This document shows, piece by piece, positions 21,533 to 32,367 of a stretch of 64,000 nucleotides of DNA. Position 1 is the stretch's first letter, and every line of letters begins with the position of its first letter. Made by a program: the position numbers and the translations under genes. The stretch is from Myrmaecium sp. VS I D KN 1 (taxonomy: Eukaryota > Ascomycota > Dothideomycetes > Valsariales > Valsariaceae): NCBI GenBank assembly GCA_019775845.1, contig JADQAV010000009.1:1178001-1242000 (forward strand). Direction: 5' to 3'. Under the pieces are notes generated by a model. The model saw only the letters and a program-made list of their open reading frames with translations, ran no database searches and was not told where the DNA came from.

Positions 21533-22298
21533 ATTCCCTTGCGAGATGAAAGCGTGTATATATCCTTTGCTGATGGGATTATGGAGTCTTGAGCTATTTG
21601 CGTTTCAACCATTGCGTTCGTCAACCCGACGGTTCCCAGATGTTGATTTAACTCATCCAGTAAACTGAGCAAGCTGCCTTTCTAAACTACGTCGCACTAC
21701 GTGGACTCGATCCCAGGGCTCTGCAATCCAGTACAAACTTATGGCTTGATAGCACGCCGACTGTCTGTCCGTGGACAGCGTCGCTTTTGTACCTGACTCG
21801 TTTCTTTTGTTCGTTCAGCAGCGTATTCAGGTCACTGGGGGCTAGAACCTCACTATGGGTTCCTACGTCGTCGGGCGGATTTTCATCGACGATAGGGAAG
21901 GTTTAAACATGAAACCGTTGTCATTTGGCGGATAAGAAATCCGATTAACGCTGACAGTGTTGTTCGTTGGGAAGCATGAAGTACAATCTCGACCCTGGCA
22001 CAGGCATATGGAATCAGTCTTGCTTCAACAGTGAACTTTCGTATGGCCCTATCTCGGGGCTTGATGTGCTATTATTATCACAGAGTCTTGCCATACTGTT
22101 TAGCAGGGCTCTACCGTGCAAAAGGTACCGTCATCGCCAACAGTCCAAGATAGCTGAACTAACAGGTCCAGTCCTAGAATTCAATGTCACTCGAACTACA
22201 TTTACGTTTCTTTCGTGACACCAACTTCACCGTACTGATCGAAACCAACGGCGCACATGTCCCTGTCGCGAACGTGTGGTGCTGAGCCATGGCAGTGG
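21533..22298. other. Convergent intergenic region
   Basis: This 766-bp gap lies between the 3' ends of the NDUFS4 gene and the minus-strand TPR-like gene. An 83-codon open frame at 21967-22218 has no protein-like features. Nothing else was recognised. Confidence 0.5.
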
Positions 22299-23301
22299 CT
22301 AATCCATCCCTATAGTCGACGCGCTGGAGGGCTCGGAGTTGGACGCCAAACTGTTCTGGCGAGCCAGCTGACGCATTGAAGCCCTGCGCTCCATATGAGC
22401 GCGGTACGAATGCACCACACTCCGAGTCCGATACAAGGAGCGATAGTACTCGATAGAGTCCGTTCTATCCATCGACCAGCGACGACCGGAAGCATGGAGG
22501 GTAAGGTGCGCTTTGGCGATCTGTTCGTTGATGTTGTCCGGATTACCCTCTGGATAATGACCCCCGATCCGCTTTTCGGCAGCTTTGAAGTAATTCTGAC
22601 ATTCGATCAGGGACTCCTTGTCATCTTGGGCCCGGAGGGCTATTGCCTGGTAATAGAGGGCCATCCCGATCAAGGGCTCATCTTCGAGTCCTTTCGCCAA
22701 CTCATGCGCCTGGTTGGCTAGCTCTCGAATGCTGATAATAGCGTTTCCGAGATACAATCTCGCATGTGGGCTTGCGGGAAGATGTTGGATCTCCTCGCCC
22801 TGTATAAGACTCCTGCACACCCGGATGGTCTGACTAAGAACATTCACGCGCATGAAAGCGATTTTCAAGCGGACTTCCTTACAGGACTGTTTCAGGTTGC
22901 TGTTGGTATCATGTCCCCTGGTTGGCGCTTGGTTGCCGCCGCGCATCTGGTTATGAGGGACGTCCGATCCAGACGTCGCACGTTCTTCTCCTGCATCCAC
23001 TCGATGGCCAGGTTTGGTATGTAAGACATCGGCATGGCTTGACTCTGTGGTCTGGGCAAAGCATTTAGCGACTGCTCTCGCGCTACGGAAATGCACTTAC
23101 CTTGAAACCTAGGTTGTCAGCGATAATACGTGAATCGGCAATTCCAGGAAAGTCCGTTGAGGTAATTGGATTTCCTTCGTGGCTGAAGCCTGCGGCAAGA
23201 GCATCAAGCTGTCTATTGCTTGCCAAGTTGAATGTTTCTTGAGTCGGCGTAGGCCCTTCAATGCCTTCGTCATCGTAAGCTGCGTACGAAGGAAATGCCA
23301 T
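22299..23301 (-). CDS. TPR-like protein of unknown function, copy B (317 aa)
   Basis: Two exons, 23101-23301 and 22299-23051, are joined over a 49-nt intron (GTAAGT...CCCAG). The ATG at 23301 (MAFPSYAAYDDEG) is the first in frame. The middle (about residues 110-210) is helical with TPR-like spacing (LIGMALYYQAIALRAQDDKE, then CQNYFKAAEKRIGGHYPEG). The C-terminus is Arg/Ser-rich and likely disordered. I do not recognise a named family. The next gene upstream on the same strand also encodes a TPR-like protein, so the two may be diverged tandem relatives. A TATA box about 95 bp upstream of the ATG suggests a regulated, separately transcribed gene. Confidence 0.65.
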
Positions 23302-23760
23302 CTTCACTTCGTTGAAAGCTTCCGTACTGTTCGCTTGCGAGCAATCTTGTGAGGTGGATGGATCATACGAGTCATAGGATGCAGCGAGAATTACTTATAT
23401 AAAAACCCGAAGGGGTGAACAATACTGAGTGATAAAGGGCGTGAAAGCCAAGCCGGGTCACCGGTCTTTGTTCTCTGTTACGGTCAATAGAACTCGAATA
23501 AAGAGATGCACGTTCGACTAATTACGAGATTATGTGGCTGAAAAAAATTCGTGTATCTTCTCGAGTAACTCTTCTATAGCAGTGTGACATGGTTTCTGTA
23601 CGGTGAAGATGACGCTAGTTACTCACATTTCTTTACCACCGCCGCAGGACCCGCTATCATTGAATAATAGTATTTGATAACCAACATTCTAGCTAAGAAC
23701 TTTGCTCAGCATCTCTTTGGAAGATGCGCATAGACCGTTCAATAGACGGTCGTCAGGGTA
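23302..23760. other. Short intergenic region between the two TPR-like genes
   Basis: This 459-bp gap holds the promoter of copy B and the 3' end of copy A. Part of 23530-23760 could be additional 3' coding sequence of copy A, because a strong GTAAGT donor lies just before its stop, but no single downstream exon model was convincing. Confidence 0.45.
23394..23405 (-). promoter_or_regulatory. TATA box of TPR-like gene copy B
   Basis: Read on the minus strand, the sequence TTTTTATATAAG lies about 95 bp upstream of the ATG at 23301. It fits a TATA element with a short leader. Confidence 0.55.
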
Positions 23761-24792
23761 CTATAAGCTGATGGGGAGCCACTTACGGGAGCTCCTAAGA
23801 TCGAGATTCGGTTTTTCATCGTCTTTGATGTCAAGAATGTCAAATTGACTGTCGAGAGATAAGTGAGAACCAAAGCTCGCGAAGCTTACACGGGTGTCGC
23901 ATCTGGATTGCTTGTTCACAACAAATCCGCTGTTCGAAGCTCCGTTGCCAAGCAGGTATGGCTCGTAGAGGCTGGCCATGGAAAGCCGATTGTCCTGACC
24001 TTCTCGAAGATGGACTGACCTCGCACTGCCTTCAGGACTCCAATGGTCGGATAATGTATGAGATACGGACATCGGCTCAATGCTGTCGCTAGACTTGTTC
24101 GCTAACGAAGGCTTTTCGGCCTCTAAATCCTGTGGTTTTCCTTTGATCAGCGCAGCATCTGCCAACCGCTTCCACATATCGATCTGAGCTTCCATGCCCT
24201 GCGTTCCGATAGCGCAACAGAACGCGTGGCCCGCGTCCTCGTACTTCTCAAGTTCGTACAGGCAGATACCCAAGTAGAAGTTGACCTTACCCCGCGTCTG
24301 ATAGACATCCGGTTCGTTAGGCCAGGCGGTGCATATATTGAGAGCCTCTTGGCATTGGACCAATGCCTTGTCCTTCATATTACTGGCCCTGAGGATGCAC
24401 GATTTCAACAACTTCACGTTCGCTCGTAGCGTGTGGGTGATTGCCTTGGTCACCAAGGGATCGAGAACAATGAGGGCTTGCTGATAGTGTCCTTCACCAT
24501 AGAGTTTCTCGGCGGAACCTAAGCATTTGCGCGTTGATTTCGTGGAGAACCAGCAACCGGGTAACCACTCTCCTGCTTGCTTCCTGGACGTTGCCTTGCT
24601 CGTGTTGGGACGGTGGAGGAATATCTTCGCTAGGCGTTGCGCTTCGTTGCGCTGGTTGACAAGCTCAGCAATACAGTCGTTATAACGCTGGCGCTCTAGC
24701 CTCAGTTCCGCGTTCTCCTTTTGTAACTCAGATACTTCGTACATGACTTTCTGAATATCGGCTGCCGACACGTAGGTACTCTGAGCATACAT
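23761..24792 (-). CDS. Coiled-coil and TPR-like protein of unknown function, copy A (343 aa)
   Basis: A single open frame of 343 codons starts at ATG 24792. Residues 10-60 form a coiled coil (VSELQKENAELRLERQRY). Residues 95-220 contain TPR-like helix pairs: YGEGHYQQALIVLDPL, KALVQCQEALNIC and NFYLGICLYELEKYEDAGHAF. The rest is Ser-rich and probably disordered. A consensus donor GTAAGT occurs within the last eleven codons, so the true C-terminus may differ and reach into 23530-23760. A TPR array suggests a protein-binding adaptor. No enzyme motif or family name was recognised. It lies upstream of, and on the same strand as, copy B. Confidence 0.65.
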   Translation of the reverse strand: MYAQSTYVSAADIQKVMYEVSELQKENAELRLERQRYNDCIAELVNQRNEAQRLAKIFLHRPNTSKATSRKQAGEWLPGCWFSTKSTRKCLGSAEKLYGEGHYQQALIVLDPLVTKAITHTLRANVKLLKSCILRASNMKDKALVQCQEALNICTAWPNEPDVYQTRGKVNFYLGICLYELEKYEDAGHAFCCAIGTQGMEAQIDMWKRLADAALIKGKPQDLEAEKPSLANKSSDSIEPMSVSHTLSDHWSPEGSARSVHLREGQDNRLSMASLYEPYLLGNGASNSGFVVNKQSRCDTRVSFASFGSHLSLDSQFDILDIKDDEKPNLDLRSSRKWLPISL

Positions 24793-25106
24793 GTTGCAAG
24801 ATTTAGGATTACTGGTGGATTGCTCGGCTGAACACGGTAGGAAGTTCCTAAGCTTGAAAGGAAAACAATTAGCAGGCAGAAAGGATGTTGTCCATTCTCC
24901 TTAAGTATGATAAAATAACATCATTTCTCCTCGGCTGTGTTCATTGTTCCTTAGAAAGACATCGGATTGAAGGCGAAACAATGAAACATACATTGTATAC
25001 TGTAATCTCTCACCAGTGCTATATTAGATATGGATGTATACTGACTAGAAATCATACTTCGATGGCCGCATCATCACTGATGCAACAGCCTGGCACTGAA
25101 CTGGGC
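24793..25106. other. Intergenic region, nothing recognised
   Basis: This 314-bp gap separates the start of TPR-like copy A from the stop of the radical SAM gene. It is AT-rich and shows no coding or RNA signature. Confidence 0.5.
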
Positions 25107-26195
25107 CTATATGTTGAAGCCACCATGTTCTGCGGCTTCAACAAACCTCCAGAGGCCAGCTTGTCGGGCAGCGTCCTTTACACTGGACACCTCCTTAAGG
25201 TCGACCGGTCGATTAATATCCGCATATCGAGCTTCCGCTTTCTCCCCGCTGTGACCCTTTTCACTTGCACGTTTCACTTTCCCAACATGTGCTCGAGGGA
25301 AGTATTGCTCCATGATGTGGACAAAGATGTCTTTCGAGACGTTTTCTGCAAGCCATTTGACAATTTGCTTGCCTTCCTCTTCATATCCGGGCATGACTAA
25401 ATGACGGACTAGCACGCCTTTCTTCGCAATACCGTCGGGAGTGAAGCAGAGATCGCCGACCTGCTCATGCATAGCTTTGATGCTCTCCATAGCCGTAGGA
25501 GGATAATCTTCCGCTTTCAGCAATCGTTTCGCAGTGGCAGGGTTCCAAACCTTAAAGTCCGGCAGATAGATGTCGATCAAGCCGTCGAGTAATTTGATGG
25601 ATTCGAGTGAATCATACGCGGAGCTATTGTAGATGATCGGTATCCGTAGCCCTAGCTCCCGTGCATGTAATATCGATAATACAACCTGCGGCACCACGTG
25701 CTCCGGTGTAACAAGGTTGATATTATGGACATGTCCGACATTTTGGAGTTTCAGGTACCATTCAGCGAGCTCTTCCGGAGTCAAGTCGAATCCGTTCTTC
25801 TGGTGCGCGATGTCGAAGTTTTGGCAGAAGACACATCGTAAGTTACAACCGGAGAAGAAGACACTGCCAGATCCGTTATGCCCCTGAAAACACGGTTCCT
25901 CTCCGAAATGCGGTGCTATCGTATTCACTGAGACAGTCGTCGCGCCGATCAGACACGTCCCGCTCTTCTCATAACGGTTCACGCCACATCGTCGAGGGCA
26001 AAGGTTGCATTCACGAAGATGGGCGTATGCCGCGGCACGTTTCTTAGCCGCATCAATAGAAGACAGCAGATGATAACGAGGGATATAATCGTCAAGCAAA
26101 AACGGCGGCGCAAGATGAAGTTGTCGTTTCTGTAACGCAAAGCGAGCGGTGCTCCTGCCGCTTGAAGCTAAGATAGACGCAGCGGGTCTAAACAT
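25107..26195 (-). CDS. Radical SAM protein of the PflX family (pyruvate formate-lyase activase-like)
   Basis: An intronless frame of 362 aa runs from ATG 26195. The radical SAM cluster motif C-x3-C-x2-C is intact in FFSGCNLRCVFCQN, about residues 125-138. An extra Cys cluster precedes it (CNLCPRRCGVNRYEKSGTC), as in the bacterial PflX group (COG1313). Further family blocks follow: NINLVTPEHVVPQV, IIYNSSAYDS and DIYLPDFKVW. These enzymes cleave S-adenosylmethionine reductively through a [4Fe-4S] cluster; the PflX substrate is not established. The N-terminus (FRPAASILASSGRSTARFALQKR) looks like a mitochondrial presequence, which would place it near the Fe-S assembly machinery. An ORF start at 26390 would add 65 residues but lacks that logic. 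No glycyl-radical enzyme partner is nearby. Confidence 0.88.
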   Translation of the reverse strand: MFRPAASILASSGRSTARFALQKRQLHLAPPFLLDDYIPRYHLLSSIDAAKKRAAAYAHLRECNLCPRRCGVNRYEKSGTCLIGATTVSVNTIAPHFGEEPCFQGHNGSGSVFFSGCNLRCVFCQNFDIAHQKNGFDLTPEELAEWYLKLQNVGHVHNINLVTPEHVVPQVVLSILHARELGLRIPIIYNSSAYDSLESIKLLDGLIDIYLPDFKVWNPATAKRLLKAEDYPPTAMESIKAMHEQVGDLCFTPDGIAKKGVLVRHLVMPGYEEEGKQIVKWLAENVSKDIFVHIMEQYFPRAHVGKVKRASEKGHSGEKAEARYADINRPVDLKEVSSVKDAARQAGLWRFVEAAEHGGFNI

Positions 26196-27069
26196 GAAGG
26201 GCAAAACAAAATCACCATGACAGTAGCAGAACAACGTGAGGTTCGATGCGGAGTTAAGGAAGATCGCATCCAAAGCTTCGGCAGATGTCCATGCTGCCTT
26301 ATCGATAAGGCGCGATGACATCAGCACCATCAGCGCTCTTCTCATTGATCGACACTTCATACTCTCAGCCTCGATGCAGGTTGTAGGCAATATCTAGGTT
26401 AGGTAGGCGGAAGAGCACCAAATAATGACTGAAGATCTAGCATTGGCGTCTGCATTACAAGGCCGTCGAGCTATAGCTTATAGATCTGACTACTCTGCGA
26501 GTCTCACGGCCGAGTTTTTTTCGGATTGGCGTTCAAGACGAGTTTCTATAGGCGGCAACAAGATATCCGGCATTCTTTTTTAATCCCTCGCGCATCCATA
26601 CGGTTCACTGGGTTCTCGTTCTGTCTGGTCATATCATCTCGGCAACTTTCCTTCTCACAGCTCCAAAGACCCTCCTGATCTCCAAGTGTTCTGCTAACCG
26701 AGACTACAAGGCGTAGTTCTGATCGCCACATATAAATCAGCGGGGTTGCCATAGCCAGCGGTAAGGGTATCATTACTGCTCTTCGAATATGGTGTTATAT
26801 GTCTTAGGATACGACTTCCATTACTCTTCCATTCGGCAGCGAAAGTACCAAGCACCAAGGCGCAAGGAGTATTTCTGATGGATCAGTGATCGTGAAACAT
26901 TGTCCGCGACACAAGTGAATCAGTCCAAGGCTGGCACTTTCATCATCACTTACTAGTAGGAACTTGAGCTTCATTGCAGGAATGGTAGGGTAACATTGCA
27001 CGTTCGAACTATCTATCTAACCAGCACCTGCCTCAGTCTCCGACCTTTTGGACACACTACCGCTGACCT
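26196..27069. other. Intergenic region upstream of the radical SAM gene
   Basis: This 0.87-kb gap holds the promoter of the radical SAM gene and the 3' region of the small Cys-rich gene. Short minus-strand frames (26546-26773, 26804-27001) are not protein-like. Confidence 0.5.
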
Positions 27070-27393
27070 CTACCAGCCTGTGTGCGGCGGATTCGCAGGC
27101 TTTGTGATGATGGGGCCAGTAGGCATGCCTATAGTCTCAGCCAGCGAGCGACGAGGCTGAGTCGCCGCACCAGCGCCGTCGTTGCCCATCGCGCTACCCG
27201 AGTCGCTAGCTGCATCGCTTCCTGCAGCATCCTGAACATGGCAGTAGCAGTTTGGGCAGCGAGCTCTGGGCACCTCCTGCTCCTCCGTGTTATCCATTCC
27301 ACAGTATCCGCGGGTCTTCCTGTACCAGCAGACATACTTCGTAGTCTCCGTCCAGGTGCGGCAGGCGCAGCTAAAAGTGAGAGTGGTACACAT
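27070..27393 (-). CDS. Small cysteine-rich protein of unknown function (107 aa)
   Basis: The single-exon frame starts at ATG 27393. The first 55 residues are Cys-rich and ordered-looking: FSCACRTWTETTKYVCWYRK, YCGMD and RCPNCYCH, with CxC and CxxCxC arrangements that could bind zinc. There is no signal peptide, so it is probably intracellular. The second half is Ala/Gly/Ser-rich and disordered. Similar short proteins beginning with MCT and a Cys pattern of this type occur as unnamed predicted proteins in filamentous ascomycetes (from memory). A TATA-like element lies about 72 bp upstream. Confidence 0.6.
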   Translation of the reverse strand: MCTTLTFSCACRTWTETTKYVCWYRKTRGYCGMDNTEEQEVPRARCPNCYCHVQDAAGSDAASDSGSAMGNDGAGAATQPRRSLAETIGMPTGPIITKPANPPHTGW

Positions 27394-28027
27394 CTTGCTG
27401 GTAGGGGGTTTTGATCTGTCCAGGGAGGTTTGATCTGCTGCTTGAAGCGTGCCGCGAGAACCGGTTTAAATACCCAGATGCAAATGGCAAATGTTGCGCT
27501 ACAAAACAAGCACGAGTATGGACATTGTGAAGTCAACCTGAAGACTAGACCTGCGCACGTCACAATGTGAACATGTCATTGTAAATGCCGGGCTAAACAG
27601 AGACTTTACATTGTTGGAAAAACGCCGTAAATGCTCTCGCAGCTCGTACTGTGCAAACAAAGATGCCGGGACTGCGTAACTGACAGGGGGGAATCTTGCC
27701 GTAGGGTACCGATGAAGGAGGGAAGAACTTGAAGTGACAATTGCTCCAGACAACGACAACGAAACCTACTGTAGCAAAAAGCAAAGAAGCAGGGCTAAAA
27801 AACTGGCACTGCGGCACACTTTCTGTCCTGCTGACATTGGCTTCCTTTTATGATCATGGGCGCAAGATGACGAAAACAGGAAATCCTGAAAATGAAGATC
27901 CCTAGACCTTGAGAATAAAGAAGGAAATTGAGTAGAAGATAGGTAGCTTGTTTATACCTAGGTGAACTTATCGGCCACGGAAGGGCAGTGAAAAGCTATC
28001 GAAGCCAAGTCTGTTGCTAGTCTACAC
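27394..28027. other. Intergenic region with a TATA-like element for the Cys-rich gene
   Basis: This 634-bp gap separates the Cys-rich gene from the stop of the SNG1-family gene. TATTTAAA, read on the minus strand at 27465-27472, is a possible TATA element about 72 bp before the Cys-rich start codon. Nothing else was recognised. Confidence 0.45.
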
Positions 28028-29741
28028 CTAAGACCAGTAGAAATTGAGCCCCTTTCGATTCTTCCAGCGGAAGAAATAACAACATAGCGGGAAAAGTGCC
28101 GTGTTCACAGCGCCCCACGCTACCAGGACGCCGAAGTTCAGACCCAGACGTGAGTGCAGGTCAAACAGTATTTGCCTGCTTGCTTCGACCACTACAAGAC
28201 AACGTTTAGTAGCCTCCTCTGACTTGGACTCGAGCTCAGAACGTACCTTGGTGGAGAGGCCATGCATAGCCCCAGTAGAAGAACCGTGGCTCGATGTCGA
28301 TATCGTAGAAACTTGTCGAGACATTCGTGATGACCCAAAAGATCAACCAGAGTCCCATCCACGGCTGTCCGATGATCATGGCGACATTCTCACAAGCAAG
28401 GCCCAGGGCGACCATGCCGAGATAATCTAACATCCAGTACACCACAAACGTTCCGTGGCCGTAAGCAACCGGATTCCCGTAACTGGTATCCGTAACCTGA
28501 GTGTCGGAGGTGATGGGGTTCATGTGCGTGAAGTTGAGCTGGAAAGCCATCGAAACGAAGGAGTAGGCCAGGGACAAGAAAAGGTACGCGGTCATAGTCG
28601 CACACCAGCGCCATATGATGAGCTGCCAGTATTTCAGCGGTGGATGGCCCTCCGGGTTGGTAAAAGACATATGAATCGGGAGGTAAAAAGAAAATGAAAA
28701 GAACGAGATGATGATCAAATCTTAACGTAGTTAGCAATAAGCCGTATCCTAGACTGATACTCAGAAGACTCACAAATTAGCCCAATACTGACCGCAGGGA
28801 TGGCAGTGTAGGGATAGAAAGGCCTCAGATTGAACTCTGAATAACCAACCGCAGGGCTGAGAGCTTGAGGTACGCGTCGCAGGTTTTCCAGCGCAGTAGG
28901 ATTTGTGGCATTCTGCAATGCCACTTGCGCCCATGCCTGCCCGGCTCTGCTGACGGCTTCAGTCAAGAAGGCATTCACCAGGGGCAGGATAAAATAGTAA
29001 TAATTGATGTCGTCTCTCGAGGCCTCATAGACAAGCTGCATAGCACCTCTCGGATCGTAAGAGGTATTTCCAGTCGCTACTGCGGAGTATAGCATGGCGG
29101 TCGCGTTCGGATTAATAATGATAGCTGCCCAGGCTTCGAAATCATAGACGGCCTTCCTCACCTGGGTCGGATCATTGTCGAAATTGCTCGACGGAAGCGT
29201 ACCGTATCCGAGAGTTGGCGGTCCTTGCAGCGTTTCTTGCACTAAGCTTGTGACTGCCGGCCCAATAATGGATGGATGACCGGTAGCATCATATGGAGCG
29301 ACGCCGTCGAAGTCAACGACATATACCACCAACGAGGAAAGATTCGACACTGCGTGAAAGAAAACGGCCCAGTCTGCACGAGAAGTCAGAAACTGATGAT
29401 GATAAACAGCACATGCATATCCTTACAAAGTGAGAGGACGCCTAATATGAACGCCATGAGTATGGCAGCTGTAAGACATGTCAGTAAGATCCAATAAGCC
29501 CGTCGGTTTCAATCCTCTGGATTCACGTACTGGTTATGATCCATCTGGAAACCGCCTTCTGACGCACTCTGCTGAGCGACTCGTCCCAGAAGCCTACCGG
29601 CTCTGGCGGGCGCTGTTTTCCATCCTTGTTGGCCTTTTCTGTATCCTGACTCGAATGGTTATTTCGCTGCTGTAAGGTCTCACTGATGTCCTGCCCATCC
29701 TTGACACCAGTCCTCCGTTCGGACCGTCGCGACAAGCGCAT
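28028..29741 (-). CDS. SNG1/DUF3533-family membrane protein
   Basis: Five exons: 29531-29741, 29427-29468, 28774-29373, 28247-28720 and 28028-28191, together 496 aa with every join in frame. The polar N-terminus is followed by a first membrane helix (AILMAFILGVLSLYWAVFF) and the family block NLSSLVVYVVDFDG. A large extra-membrane loop comes next, then five or so further helices (IPAVSIGLIYLIIISFFSF, YLFLSLAYSFVSMAF, WMLDYLGMVALGLACENVAM and others). The prototype, yeast Sng1, gives nitrosoguanidine resistance and influences plasma-membrane lipid asymmetry. The fungal family is broad and substrates are mostly unknown. Exon 2 is only 42 nt. Intron 3 carries a TGCTAAC branch point. Confidence 0.87.
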
Positions 29742-30501
29742 CGTGACGGTAGGCAAATAAAATGTTAGATTCAACCGCGTGCAGATGATCTCCTAAAGTA
29801 CTGGGAGAATGGGACTGAAGGGGGTCGAATATCATCAATATCTCTGCGGTGAATGACGTTGAGAGCCATGGTAGCGTCAAAGCAGCCCGAGAACGGCACA
29901 AGTGCATAGTCATTGACATGCTATTTTTTACCCTAGGCCGACGGCAAGACAATTGAATCCTCCATGTGTAAGAAGAACCGGCACGGCCGGCCGCGCCGAG
30001 AATATGCTATAATTGCGAGAAGCAAAGTAAGGTAGTCGTGATGTCAAGCGCCGTCGGCAGTTGAACTTTCGGTTAAGTGGTAGATGAAAGGTCCGGCCCG
30101 ATATGCAGCCTAGTCGGCCCCTTTCTTTGACCTCCCGTCCTTGCTGTGAGCGAGAATAATCGAGGGGAAAAGCAACATGAAAGAAATAATGCCAACAATT
30201 CGTTATAGACCCATTTACAGTGCATTATAAAGCTTGAAATAGATTGAATTTATGTTCCTGTAACTTTGATCTGCTCCTTATGCTTGATATCAAATGGCTC
30301 CATATCACCGATTGATATAATTCTTAAAATGCGAAAATAAGTGACGATCCGATTAAACGGCTTTCTCATAGTGCAGCGATTGGTATCTTAGAGAGGAAGT
30401 GTGAGAAACGGTCATAGCAAAGCGCAGGAACAGGTCGTAAGGAGGTCAAACATATTGCACGCGACGCTGGCTGGTAGAAGGCCGGGAGAAGAAAGTCTGC
30501 T
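29742..30501. other. Intergenic region upstream of the SNG1-family gene
   Basis: This 0.76-kb gap contains the SNG1-family promoter and the 3' region of the next minus-strand gene. The part around 30170-30370 is AT-rich. No gene or repeat was recognised. Confidence 0.5.
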
Positions 30502-31719
30502 TCAAGCATCCGGATCATCAGACTCATTGCCTGTCGCATCTGTGGTAGGGATATACTGCTTCAGGTTCATCATTTGGTTGCGACAGTGGATGATGAGAAT
30601 GGCAATAGCAAGGCTGTTCCAGACGTCGTATTGCTGCAGTCCGATATCAAAAGAGCCGATGTCTTCGAGTGTGGGATTAGCAGACATAGGGTCATACGCA
30701 ACGAAGCCAACCCAAGTATTTGAGCAGACGAGACCGTATATAGTCGGTAGATCGTGGACGTATTCATCTGTTTCCGGATTTTCGGATGACCCGGAAGGTT
30801 GATCACTTACCGTGCTGCCTTCGACACTCGGATAGATGCGGAGAAAGTCCCTCCAGTCATCTGCGAGCCTTTCCATTTTCTTAAGCATGATATCCTCAAT
30901 CGTGGTCGGTAGCATGTCCATTGAGAAGTGTTCAGTGACAATCACCGGCAAGCAGGATCGTTGGTCAAATTTCCCATCTTCGAGAGCCCATTTGAGGTAT
31001 TTATTGGCGGCTTGACAAATGACCTGCTCTGGAGTCCTATGTGTGGAAGGCGACTTCTCAATATCTCGAACTCGCGGGCCCATGTCAATTAAGCAGCGCA
31101 AAGCTTTGATAGCTCTAAATTCTCTGCCATGTGCTGCGTTGATGAAAGCGGCATCGTCGGTGCGAGTGAACATGTCTTGAGGAAAGGACTCGAAATCCGG
31201 GGACCATGATAGTGGAATCATTGCTTCGTAACCACGCATGTAAAGCTTGGAGAATAGCAGGATCATGTCGTCTGGCCAGCCAAGCTCACGCAAGTCATCC
31301 GCTTTTTCTTCCATACGCTCTCGTCTGTTCTGTAGGTCAATCTGCTTTGGGTCGTAGTCCCCGGTATCAACCACTATCGTTTCATCATTGGCATTCTGGA
31401 AACTGTCTTGGAGTAGGGTTTCACCGTCGAGATCTGAAAGTGAGATCTCCGACTGTAATCGCTGGAAACTTGGTGTAGGACTTGTATGAGTTACGAAAAC
31501 ACTACCTTCGATCGAGCTCGAAGGCGTTTGGACCTTCCACACGTCCACACGAGTTGCCGGGCTCATGGAGCTGTTGAGGTTTCTCTTGCGACTCTGCCTG
31601 TTCAACTTGCGTGACGGAGGAAGAGCGGGCACTTTGAATGGTTTGTCACGGCGTTTCTGGGTTTTTCGAGGCGAGATATAATCCCACAGGCGCCCGGTAA
31701 GGTTGGAAAAGAACTGCAT
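30502..31719 (-). CDS. Conserved-looking fungal protein of unknown function (405 aa)
   Basis: A single-exon frame starts at ATG 31719 (MQFFSNLTGRLWDYISPRK). Residues 1-55 are strongly basic. Residues 55-140 are acidic and disordered, and from about 140 the chain looks folded (RELGWPDDMILLFSKLYMRGYEAMIP). The C-terminal part (LPTIYGLVCSNTWVGFVAYD and the helix VWNSLAIAILIIHCRNQMM) looks like a globular domain seen in predicted proteins of filamentous fungi. I do not know a name for it. There is an internal GTAAGT, but using it destroys this C-terminal domain, so I kept the unspliced frame. The basic N-terminus could serve nuclear entry or membrane contact. Confidence 0.7.
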   Translation of the reverse strand: MQFFSNLTGRLWDYISPRKTQKRRDKPFKVPALPPSRKLNRQSRKRNLNSSMSPATRVDVWKVQTPSSSIEGSVFVTHTSPTPSFQRLQSEISLSDLDGETLLQDSFQNANDETIVVDTGDYDPKQIDLQNRRERMEEKADDLRELGWPDDMILLFSKLYMRGYEAMIPLSWSPDFESFPQDMFTRTDDAAFINAAHGREFRAIKALRCLIDMGPRVRDIEKSPSTHRTPEQVICQAANKYLKWALEDGKFDQRSCLPVIVTEHFSMDMLPTTIEDIMLKKMERLADDWRDFLRIYPSVEGSTVSDQPSGSSENPETDEYVHDLPTIYGLVCSNTWVGFVAYDPMSANPTLEDIGSFDIGLQQYDVWNSLAIAILIIHCRNQMMNLKQYIPTTDATGNESDDPDA

Positions 31720-32367
31720 GGTAAAGAGAAGCCGGGTCAGAAGCGTGCCGTAGCGAGTCGTCTTCGAGGAAGTGGCTTTGCGGGAAGACGCAAGGGTATG
31801 TTGAAAGTTGACCGAAGTATGGGTAGTAGAGATGACGCGCTGTAGATGGAGAGTTGCTAAGGCAAGGACAACGAAAGGAAGAAGAGATCTTCAAAGAAGA
31901 TCTTAGCAGGAGCTCATTGTAATCGGGACAATGTCAAAGAGAAGCTTTGAAGTCGCAGGTGAAGATGCGGACAGTGATGTGGACGAATGAGGAATAGCTA
32001 CATTCAGATGGACAGGGTTCCCTTGACAGCCCGTTCACGTCAGCAAGCATCCACCTCGGCACGCATCTCCGATCTCACTTCGGTTAACCCCTGTTGGTTC
32101 CTGCAGGATCCACGTCACTCTCCAACGTCCGACATGACCGTTGTTCAGGACTTTTCCGTCACTTTTCTGCACAACTCGATTAACATAATGATTCTTTGAT
32201 TTTTAATGCTATGATACAGGATCCTTCCCACCGAGTTCCTCAAATGAGCTCCTAATGGGTATAATGCGCCAGTGAAATGCTTGCTCAAACCCTCCGCTTG
32301 AGGGCTCGATCACAAAAGTAATGTACTGTACAAGGAAAATCCGACTCTTTGAACATGATGAGTTTGG
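31720..32367. other. Intergenic region, nothing recognised
   Basis: This 648-bp gap separates two minus-strand genes and should hold the promoter of the 405-aa gene. A short plus-strand frame at 31987-32199 is not convincing. Confidence 0.5.
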
